A DNA stretch of 64,000 bases from Micrococcus terreus (GTDB lineage: Bacteria; Actinomycetota; Actinomycetes; Actinomycetales; Micrococcaceae). The translations under genes were made by a program, and so were the position numbers. The notes beneath the pieces are model-generated. The model was given only the letters and a program-made list of their open reading frames with translations. It was not told the origin of the DNA and made no database searches. Numbering within the stretch: position 1 is the stretch's first letter; every line of letters begins with the position of its first letter. This document shows positions 57,315 through 64,000 of this stretch, one piece after another. The stretch lies in NCBI RefSeq assembly GCF_900116905.1, contig NZ_FPCG01000003.1:270107-334106 (forward strand). The letters run 5' to 3'.

Positions 57315-58022
57315 ATGACAGACCAGCAAGCTCCGCCGGCCCCTGATCGGACAGGTGTGCATCGCACGTCCGCCACGATCTCCGACCCCCAGGCCATCCG
57401 GGCCCTGGCCCACGAGGCGCGGCTGGAGGCCCTGGAGGAGCTCTACTCCTCGCAGTCCACCCGCACGGCCACCGAGCTGGCCTCGCGCTGCGGTCTGACC
57501 CCCTCGGCCATGAGCTATCACCTGCGGGCCCTGGAGAAGTACGGCTTCGTGGAGCGCTCTCCCTCCGAGGGGGACGGTCGTGAGCGGCGCTGGCGGGCCG
57601 CGGCGAACTCCCTGCTGGTGGACTCCCTGAACCACTCTGCCGCCTCCAAGCACGCCTTCATCGATGTCCAGCTGAACACCTTCCGTCAGCGCATCTTCCG
57701 CGAGGTGGACGCCCGCGAGGCCGCCGACGCCCAGATCTCCGCCCAGGCTGCTGAGTCCTCGGCCTCCGCTGACGGCACCGGCCCGGGCCAGAAGACCCGT
57801 CGTCTACCGGTGCTCACCACCGGCATGCTCTTCCTGAACGCGGAGCAGTTCCAGGACTTCTCGGACCGCATGTACGCACTGATCGACGAGTTCGAGGAGC
57901 TCAACCCGGCCGAGCAGCGCAACGTGGATGCCCAGCGTGCCTACTACATGGTCTCGCTGCTGCAGGATTCATCCGGCTCCGGTCCTGCTCATGTACAGTC
58001 AGGGACCGCAACGCACCCCTGA
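57315..58022 (+). CDS. ArsR-type winged-helix regulator
   Basis: 235 residues. The HTH is SDPQAIRALAHEARLEALEEL followed by TATELASRCGLTPSAMSYHLRALEKYGFVERS, then a long helical C-terminal half that has no Cys-rich metal site. The class is the HTH_20 type of actinobacteria. The target and ligand are unknown. topA begins 40 bases downstream. Confidence 0.85.
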   Translation: MTDQQAPPAPDRTGVHRTSATISDPQAIRALAHEARLEALEELYSSQSTRTATELASRCGLTPSAMSYHLRALEKYGFVERSPSEGDGRERRWRAAANSLLVDSLNHSAASKHAFIDVQLNTFRQRIFREVDAREAADAQISAQAAESSASADGTGPGQKTRRLPVLTTGMLFLNAEQFQDFSDRMYALIDEFEELNPAEQRNVDAQRAYYMVSLLQDSSGSGPAHVQSGTATHP

Positions 58023-58062
58023 CCTCCGCGCCCTGGCGGGCCGGTGCACAGAAGGAGCCTGA

Positions 58063-60879
58063 GTGTCCCCGTCGATGTCCGAGAAGACCGCCTCCCACAC
58101 CCCTGCCGAGGGCACGAAGCTGGTCATCGTTGAGTCCCCCGCCAAGAGCAAGTCCATCGCCAAGTACCTGGGCGAGGGCTGGGTCGTGGACGCCTCAGCC
58201 GGTCACATCCGGGATCTTCCGCAGCCCTCGGACCTGCCAGCGGACATGAAGAAGGGCCCGTTCGGCAAGTTCGCTGTGAACACCGAGGAGGGCTTCGAGC
58301 CCTACTACGTGGTGTACCCGGAGAAGAAGAAGCGGGTCGCCGACCTCAAGCGCCAGCTCAAGGACGCTGAAGCCCTCTATCTGGCCACGGACGCCGACCG
58401 TGAGGGCGAGGCCATCGCCTGGCACCTGCTGCAGGTGCTCAAGCCCAAGGTCCCGGTGTACCGGATGACCTTCACCGAGATCACCCAGGAGGGCATCAAG
58501 CGCGGCCTGGAGTCGGTTCGTCAGATTGACACCGACCTCGTGGACGCCCAGGAGACCCGGCGCATCCTGGACCGCCTCTTCGGCTATGAGATCTCCCCGG
58601 TGCTCTGGCGCAAGGTCTCCCGCGGTCTGTCCGCCGGTCGCGTGCAGTCCGTGGCCACCCGCCTGGTGGTGGAGCGCGAGCGTGAGCGCATGGCCTTCAT
58701 CACCTCGGACTACTGGGACTTGGAGGGCACCTTCACCCCCGGTTCAGGTTCAGTCTCTCCCGACGCCGGCTCTGGCGCCTCCTCCTTCACCGCTCGGCTC
58801 AGCGCGGTGGACGGGGTCCGCACGGCCACGGGCCGTGACTTCACCGACCGCGGTGAGCTCAAGAAGAGCGCCGCCGGTCAGGTCATCCACCTGGATCAGG
58901 AGGCGGCCACCTCCCTGGCCGAGGGCCTGCAGGGTGCCGGGTTCGCGGTGGAGTCGGTGGAGGACAAGCCCTACACCCGCCGTCCGGCCGCACCGTTCAC
59001 CACCTCCACCCTGCAGCAGGAGGCCTCGCGCAAGCTGCGCTTCTCCTCGCGGGTGACCATGCAGGTGGCCCAGCGGCTGTATGAGAACGGCTTCATCACC
59101 TATATGCGTACCGACTCGGTGATGCTCTCGGACGAAGCGGTCAACGCCGCTCGCCGTCAGGCCACCGAGCTCTATGGGCCCGAGTCCGTGCCGCAGGCCA
59201 AGCGTGTGTACAAGGCCAAGAACGACGCCGCGCAGGAGGCCCACGAGGCCATCCGTCCTGCCGGTGACCACTTCCGCACGCCGGGCCAGGTGGCCGGGCA
59301 GCTCTCGAAGGACGAGTTCCGTCTCTATGAGCTGATCTGGAAGCGCACCGTGGCCTCCCAGATGGCCGACGCCAAGGGCTACACCGCCACCGTCAAGCTC
59401 TCCGGCACCGCCACCGACGGCCGGGTCGCCCAGTTCAGCGCCTCCGGCACGGTCATCACCTTCCCCGGCTTCCTGGCCGCCTACGAGGAGGGCAACGACT
59501 CCACCGCCGAGGAGAGCGAGTCCGGTTCGGCCGAGACCGCGTCCAAGGACAAGCGTCTGCCGGACCTGAGCGCCGGGCAGTCCCTGGTCGGCGACCCCGT
59601 CACCGCCAACGGACACCAGACCTCCCCGCCCCCGCGGTACACCGAGGCCTCGATCGTGGCCGAGCTGGAGAAGCGCGAGATCGGACGTCCCTCCACCTAC
59701 GCGCCGACCATCTCCACGATCATGGACCGCGGCTACGTCACCAAGCGCGGCAACGCCCTGGTGCCCTCCTGGACCGCCTTCTCGGTGATCCGCCTGTTGG
59801 AGGAGCACTTCGGCAAGTACGTGGACTACGACTTCACCGCCCGCATGGAGGACGACCTGGACCGGATCGCCGCCGGCGAGCTCCAGCGCGAGGCCTGGCT
59901 GCAGGGCTTCTACTTCGGCGCTCCCAACGGCACCGAGGGCCTCAAGTCCGTGGTGGACAACCTGGGCGACATCGACGCCCGTGCCGTGAACTCCATCCCG
60001 GTGGCCGAGGGCATCACCTTGCGCGTGGGCAAGTTCGGCCCGTACCTGGAGAAGGACCGCCCGGCGGATGCCGAGGAGGGCGCCGACCCCGAGCGAGCCA
60101 ACGTCCCCGAGGACCTGGCCCCGGACGAGCTGACCGCGGAGAAGGCCGAGGAGCTCTTCGCCACCGCCGGCCCCTCCGAGCGCGACCTGGGGCAGGACCC
60201 GGACACCGGCCGCCGGATCGTGGCCAAGGACGGACGCTACGGACCGTACGTCACCGAGGTCATCCCGGAGCTGAGCGAGCAGGAGCAGCAGGAGCTGCTG
60301 GACTCCCTGCCCACCGAGTACTACAAGAACGGCAAGCCCAAGCCCAAGAAGCTGCCCAAGCCGGACAAGCCCCGCACCGGCTCGCTGTTCACGTCCATGA
60401 CCGTGGACACCGTGACCCTGGAGCAGGCCCTGCAGCTGATGAGCCTGCCGCGCGTGCTGGGCACCGACGCCGAGGGCACCGAGATCACCGTGCAGAACGG
60501 CCGGTTCGGGCCCTATCTGAAGAAGGGCACGGACTCGCGCTCGATCGAGTCCGAGGAGCAGATCTTCACCATCACGCTCGAGGAGGCCCTGGCGATCTAC
60601 GCCCAGCCCAAGCAGCGAGGCCGCGGGGCTGCCAAGCCGCCGCTGGCCGAGTTCGGTGAGGACCCGTCGTCGGGAAAGAAGGTCACCGTCAAGGAGGGCC
60701 GGTTCGGTCCCTACGTGACCGACGGCGAGACCAATGTGACCGTGCCGCGGGCCATGGACCCCGAGTCCCTGACCGCCGAGCAGGCCTACCAGCTGCTGGC
60801 GGACAAGCGGGCCAAGGGGCCGGCGAAGAAGCCGGCGCGCAAGCCGGCCGCCCGCAAGGCCCCGGCCAAGAAGAAGTAG
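58063..60879 (+). CDS. topA: DNA topoisomerase I
   Basis: Type IA topoisomerase that relaxes negative supercoils. TOPRIM domain: LVIVESPAKSKSIAKYLG at the N-terminus and the acidic DADREGEAIAWHLL. The catalytic Tyr lies in GFITYMRTDSVMLS (about 345). Several Gly-Arg-Phe-Gly-Pro-Tyr blocks (KFGPYLE, RYGPYV, RFGPYL) show the C-terminal topo-C repeats, and the tail is Lys/Ala/Pro-rich (KKPARKPAARKAPAKKK), standard for actinobacteria in place of zinc fingers. GTG 58063 has GAAGGAG upstream; ATG 58075 is an alternative. Length 938. Confidence 0.97.
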   Translation: MSPSMSEKTASHTPAEGTKLVIVESPAKSKSIAKYLGEGWVVDASAGHIRDLPQPSDLPADMKKGPFGKFAVNTEEGFEPYYVVYPEKKKRVADLKRQLKDAEALYLATDADREGEAIAWHLLQVLKPKVPVYRMTFTEITQEGIKRGLESVRQIDTDLVDAQETRRILDRLFGYEISPVLWRKVSRGLSAGRVQSVATRLVVERERERMAFITSDYWDLEGTFTPGSGSVSPDAGSGASSFTARLSAVDGVRTATGRDFTDRGELKKSAAGQVIHLDQEAATSLAEGLQGAGFAVESVEDKPYTRRPAAPFTTSTLQQEASRKLRFSSRVTMQVAQRLYENGFITYMRTDSVMLSDEAVNAARRQATELYGPESVPQAKRVYKAKNDAAQEAHEAIRPAGDHFRTPGQVAGQLSKDEFRLYELIWKRTVASQMADAKGYTATVKLSGTATDGRVAQFSASGTVITFPGFLAAYEEGNDSTAEESESGSAETASKDKRLPDLSAGQSLVGDPVTANGHQTSPPPRYTEASIVAELEKREIGRPSTYAPTISTIMDRGYVTKRGNALVPSWTAFSVIRLLEEHFGKYVDYDFTARMEDDLDRIAAGELQREAWLQGFYFGAPNGTEGLKSVVDNLGDIDARAVNSIPVAEGITLRVGKFGPYLEKDRPADAEEGADPERANVPEDLAPDELTAEKAEELFATAGPSERDLGQDPDTGRRIVAKDGRYGPYVTEVIPELSEQEQQELLDSLPTEYYKNGKPKPKKLPKPDKPRTGSLFTSMTVDTVTLEQALQLMSLPRVLGTDAEGTEITVQNGRFGPYLKKGTDSRSIESEEQIFTITLEEALAIYAQPKQRGRGAAKPPLAEFGEDPSSGKKVTVKEGRFGPYVTDGETNVTVPRAMDPESLTAEQAYQLLADKRAKGPAKKPARKPAARKAPAKKK

Positions 60880-60919
60880 CTCGTCGACCCACCGTCCTGC
60901 AGAGAGATTCGGGGAGAAC

Positions 60920-61951
60920 ATGCGTCTGGGCGTCCTGGACATCGGCTCCAACACCGTGCACCTGCTGCTGGTGGACGCCCACCCGGGTGCGCGTCCCTCC
61001 GCCTACGCCGACCACAAGCGCTCCCTGTCCCTGGTCCAGCACCTGGACGGGGAGGGGCGGATCGACGAGTCCGGGCAGTCCGAGCTGGTCTCCTTCATCC
61101 AGGAGGCGGTCTCCTTCGCCCAGGAGAACCGTGCCGAGGACATGATCGCCTTCTGCACCTCGGCCATCCGCGAATCGGCCAACGGTGCTGAGGTGTTGGA
61201 GCGGGTGACCCGGGAGACCGGGGTGCACCTGGCCGAGCTCTCCGGTGACCAGGAGGCGGCCATGACCTACTTCGCGGTGCGCCGCTGGCAGGGCTGGGAC
61301 GTGGGCTCGATCCTGAACTTCGACATCGGCGGCGGCTCCTTCGAGATCGCCTACGGGATCGACGAGCTGCCCTCGCACGCCGTGTCCCTGCCGCTGGGCG
61401 CCGGGCGGCTCACCCTGGACTGGCTGCCGGGGGACCCGCCCACGCCGAAGTCCGTCAAGCGGCTGCGCAAGCATATCCGGGGCATGATCGCCGAGGCCTG
61501 GGAGGGCTTTCCGCCGATCACCGCCCCTGTGCTGGTCACCGGCACCTCCAAGACCTTCCGCTCCCTGGCCCGGATCACCGGTGCCGCCCCGTCCGCGGCT
61601 GGCCCATTCGTCAAGCGCCACCTGCGCGCCGAGGACCTGAAGCTGTGGATGCACCGCCTGGCCGCGATGACCGCCGAGGACCGTGCCGAGCTGCCCGGGG
61701 TCTCCGAGGTGCGGGCCCGGCAGATGCTGGCCGGTGCGCTGGTGGCCGAGGCAGCCATGGACCAGTTCGGGGTCTCCGTGGTGGAGATCTGCCCGTGGGC
61801 GCTGCGGGAGGGCCTGATCATGAACCGGTTGGACGCCCTGATGCTGGACGGCGTGCTGGGCCGGGACGGCGCCCCCGGCGTGGTGGGTCACGTGAACCTG
61901 AACCCGGATCCCACCCTGCCCGGGTTCTCCGTGGGGGTCACCAGTGGCTGA
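60920..61951 (+). CDS. Ppx/GppA-family phosphatase
   Basis: 343 residues of the exopolyphosphatase/pppGpp phosphohydrolase family. Blocks: LGVLDIGSNTVHLLLVDA with the phosphate loop, FCTSAIRES, LSGDQEAAMTYFAV and NFDIGGGSFEIAYG. ATG 60920 follows GGGGAG. It may act on polyphosphate or (p)ppGpp; the two cannot be separated by sequence. In mycobacteria the same order ppx, isomerase-like, proC is seen. It overlaps the next gene by eight bases. Confidence 0.93.
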   Translation: MRLGVLDIGSNTVHLLLVDAHPGARPSAYADHKRSLSLVQHLDGEGRIDESGQSELVSFIQEAVSFAQENRAEDMIAFCTSAIRESANGAEVLERVTRETGVHLAELSGDQEAAMTYFAVRRWQGWDVGSILNFDIGGGSFEIAYGIDELPSHAVSLPLGAGRLTLDWLPGDPPTPKSVKRLRKHIRGMIAEAWEGFPPITAPVLVTGTSKTFRSLARITGAAPSAAGPFVKRHLRAEDLKLWMHRLAAMTAEDRAELPGVSEVRARQMLAGALVAEAAMDQFGVSVVEICPWALREGLIMNRLDALMLDGVLGRDGAPGVVGHVNLNPDPTLPGFSVGVTSG

Positions 61952-62822
61952 CGGCGCTGAACACGTGCACCCCAGCGGGCTGGTCCCGCGCGAGGGCCGG
62001 ATCCCGGTGACCCTCTCCTCCTCCTCGGTGTTCCCGCTGGGCACCCAGGACGTCTTCGCCATGGCCCAGGACCTGGGCTACGACGGCGTGGAGGTCATGG
62101 TCACCCACAACTCCTGGTCCCAGGACGCGGTCCGGTTGAACCGGCTCTCCCAGGAGCACCACATGCCCATCCACTCCATCCACGCGCCCACCCTGCTGTT
62201 CACCCAGCAGGTCTGGGGCTCGGCCTGGACCAAGATCGCCCGCAGCGCGGACCTGGCCCGGGAGGTGGGGGCCGAGATCGTGGTGGCGCACCCGCCGTTC
62301 CGCTGGCAGGGCGGCTACGCCTCCGGATTCGCCGAGGGCATCCAGGAGATCATGGAGTCCACCGGGGTGAAGATCTGCGTGGAGAACATGTACCCCTGGC
62401 GCACCCGCGGTCGTGAGGCCCTGATGTACCTGCCGCACTGGGACCCGGTGCCGGAGGGCTACGAGCACATCACCTGGGACTTCTCCCACGCGGCGATTGC
62501 CCAGGCCGACTCACTGGCCGCGTTCCACCAGCTGGGAGACCGGCTGCGCCACATCCACCTGACCGACGGCACCGCCAACGGCAAGGACGAGCACCTGCTG
62601 CCCGGAGACGGGGACCAGCCGGTGGCCGAGTGCATGCAGCTGCTGGGCCACCAGGACTGGGACGGGGTGGTCTGTGTGGAGGTGGGCACCCGCAAGGTCA
62701 AGTACGCCGGGGCCCGTGAGGAGTGGCTGGTACGGTCGCTGGAGTTCGCCCGGCGGCACCTGGCGATCGGCTGGCAGCAGCGGGTCGAGGCCACGGACGC
62801 CGCCCCGGGTGAGGACCACTGA
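61944..62822 (+). CDS. sugar-phosphate isomerase/epimerase-like TIM barrel
   Basis: 292 residues of the AP endonuclease family 2 fold. VTLSSSSVFPLGTQDVF starts the barrel; metal-site residues are suggested by HSIHAPTL, VVAHPPF, CVENMYPW, WDFSHAAIA and RLRHIHLTDG. Start GTG 61944 overlaps the Ppx stop. The substrate is unknown. Its position between Ppx and ProC is conserved in actinobacteria (Rv0498-like). Confidence 0.85.
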   Translation: MADGAEHVHPSGLVPREGRIPVTLSSSSVFPLGTQDVFAMAQDLGYDGVEVMVTHNSWSQDAVRLNRLSQEHHMPIHSIHAPTLLFTQQVWGSAWTKIARSADLAREVGAEIVVAHPPFRWQGGYASGFAEGIQEIMESTGVKICVENMYPWRTRGREALMYLPHWDPVPEGYEHITWDFSHAAIAQADSLAAFHQLGDRLRHIHLTDGTANGKDEHLLPGDGDQPVAECMQLLGHQDWDGVVCVEVGTRKVKYAGAREEWLVRSLEFARRHLAIGWQQRVEATDAAPGEDH

Positions 62823-62875
62823 ACCGCGCCCACTGCGGCGCACCACTGCACCCGACGCACACGGAGGAGATCCCG

Positions 62876-63715
62876 ATGACCGACCACGCCCGCGTGAGCT
62901 TCCTGGGACTGGGCAACATGAACGGGGCCATCCTGGCCGGTTACCTGGCCGGGGGAGCGGACCCCTCCACGGTGACCGCCACGGTGCACACCCCGGAGAA
63001 GGCCGAGCCTGCAGCGCAGAAGTACGGCGTACAGGTCAGTGCGTCCGGTGCGGACCAGAAGGCGAACCAGCAGGCCTCGGCGAGTGCCGACGTCGTGCTG
63101 TTGGGCGTCAAGCCCAAGGGGATCCTGGCCCTGTGCCGGGAGATCAGCGATGCCCTGCACCCTGAGACCGTGGTGGTCTCCGTGGCCGCCGGCGTCTCCC
63201 GTGAGGCCATGGAGCAGAACCTGCCCGAGGGACAGCCGGTGGTGCGGACCATGCCGAACACACCGTTGACCGTGGGCTCGGGCGTGGTGGGTGTGGCCCC
63301 TGGTCCGACTGTGACCGCGGAGCAGCTGGAGTCGGTCAAGGCCGTGTTCGCCGAGTCCGGTCTGGTGGTGGAGGTCGAGGAGGACCAGCTCTCCGCCGTG
63401 GTGGCCACGGCAGGCTCGGCTCCGGCCTACGTGTTCCTGCTGGCCGAGCTGATCGCCGCCCACGGGGCGGAGCTGGGCCTGGACCGGGCCGATGCCGAGG
63501 CCATGGCCGCCGCCACGGTGAAGGGTGCGGGCCTGATGCTCACCCGGGGCGAGGAGACCGCCGAGACCCTGCGCAAGAACGTGATGAGCCCGGGCGGCAC
63601 CACCGAGAAGGCCGTGGAGAGCTTCCTGGCCGGCGGGCTGCCGGACCTGGTGGCCCGCGCCATGGACGCCGCCGCCGCGCGCGACCGGGAGATGTCCGAG
63701 GAGTTCACGGACTGA
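62876..63715 (+). CDS. proC: pyrroline-5-carboxylate reductase
   Basis: The last step of proline synthesis: NADPH reduction of P5C. The dinucleotide motif is FLGLGNMNGAILAGYL. VRTMPNTPLTVGSGVVG and the C-terminal GSAPAYVFLLAELI and MSPGGTTEKAVESF blocks are typical. 279 residues. ATG 62876 follows GGAGGAGATCCCG at suitable spacing. It is convergent with the TrkA gene, with nine bases between stops and no clear terminator. Confidence 0.95.
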   Translation: MTDHARVSFLGLGNMNGAILAGYLAGGADPSTVTATVHTPEKAEPAAQKYGVQVSASGADQKANQQASASADVVLLGVKPKGILALCREISDALHPETVVVSVAAGVSREAMEQNLPEGQPVVRTMPNTPLTVGSGVVGVAPGPTVTAEQLESVKAVFAESGLVVEVEEDQLSAVVATAGSAPAYVFLLAELIAAHGAELGLDRADAEAMAAATVKGAGLMLTRGEETAETLRKNVMSPGGTTEKAVESFLAGGLPDLVARAMDAAAARDREMSEEFTD

Positions 63716-63724
63716 TCTCTCCCG

Positions 63725-64000
63725 TCACGGCCGGGCGGCGAAGCGCTCCAGCAGATCGGTGTGACCGGAGACGATCAGGGTGTCCCGGGGGCCCACGGTG
63801 GTGTCCGGCTGGGCGTAGGTGAAGTCCTCGCCCGGGGTCTTCACGCCCACCACGGTCACCCCGTACTTGGCGCGGACATTGGACTCGGCCAGGGTGAACC
63901 CCACGGTCTCGGTGGGCGGGTACATCTTCACGATCGCGAAGTCGTCGTCGAACTCGATGAAGTCCAGCATCCGCCCGCCCACCAGGTGGGCCGCGCGCAC
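63725..64000 (-). CDS. TrkA/Ktr-type potassium-transport NAD-binding protein, C-terminal part
   Basis: The frame enters from beyond the right edge and ends here, showing 91 residues. RAAHLVGGRMLDFIEFDDDFAIVKM and the RCK-C pattern TLAESNVRAKYGVTVVGV ... VGPRDTLIVSGHTDLLERFA identify the regulatory C-terminal domain of TrkA/KtrA proteins, which gate K+ uptake. The RCK-N domain is outside the window. Confidence 0.85.
   Translation of the reverse strand: MRAAHLVGGRMLDFIEFDDDFAIVKMYPPTETVGFTLAESNVRAKYGVTVVGVKTPGEDFTYAQPDTTVGPRDTLIVSGHTDLLERFAARP

Overview
This 64 kb window is chromosomal DNA of a high-GC actinobacterium, most likely order Micrococcales and probably Micrococcaceae (inference from gene content, gene order and leaderless promoters; no rRNA gene is present). 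I see no rRNA, tRNA, CRISPR array, integrase, transposase or prophage. Genes are packed tightly, with many 1-4 nt ATGA/GTGA/TGATG overlaps.

Layout. (1) 1-9.6 kb: a BrkB-like membrane protein fragment, a Ser/Thr-rich lipoprotein, an amino-acid ABC uptake operon, clpB behind an HspR (HAIR) operator, a secreted M28 aminopeptidase and a septum-formation-type membrane protein. (2) 9.7-16.3 kb: DUF3073, a sirtuin, a gamma-glutamyltransferase-like acylase and purM-purF. (3) 16.3-21.9 kb: two tandem paralogous multispanning membrane proteins, one lower-GC orphan gene that looks acquired, an SCP2-like protein and an asparaginase. (4) 22-24.3 kb: purD-purC. (5) 24.3-31.9 kb, the most accessory-looking part: a stand-alone condensation-like acyltransferase, a divergent alpha/beta hydrolase, and a putative operon of a heterodimeric ABC exporter with a two-domain methyltransferase fusion. 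(6) 33-46.7 kb: a region whose content resembles the Mycobacterium tuberculosis ponA2-crp-nth-marP-acs neighbourhood (from memory): PBP, metallophosphoesterase, DUF4177, RidA, two NUDIX hydrolases, Crp, MarP protease, a MetPS-type importer with its 46-aa small subunit, acs and nth. (7) 46.8-54.5 kb: a complete actinobacterial tad pilus locus (Ssd-like, TadA, TadB, TadC, pilin, TadE, TadE/G-like) next to its usual DEAH helicase. (8) 54.6-64 kb: TrhO rhodanese, a methyltransferase, an HTH regulator, topA, Ppx/GppA, a sugar-phosphate isomerase-like protein, proC and a TrkA fragment.

The genes mostly serve housekeeping roles: purine synthesis (purM, purF, purD, purC), protein quality control (ClpB), cell-wall synthesis (PBP), DNA topology and repair (TopA, Nth), metabolite repair (RidA, NUDIX), acetate activation with its probable regulator (Acs, Crp) and surface pili (tad).

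The most unusual observations are a 12-mer, GCCGTCGTCGGG, found by eye about 12 times (its 10-base core 19 times) and repeatedly touching terminator hairpins; the hairpins that bracket the pilin gene; the fusion methyltransferase coupled to the ABC exporter; and the low-GC orphan gene. All annotations are from reading the sequence and from family knowledge; no database search was run.
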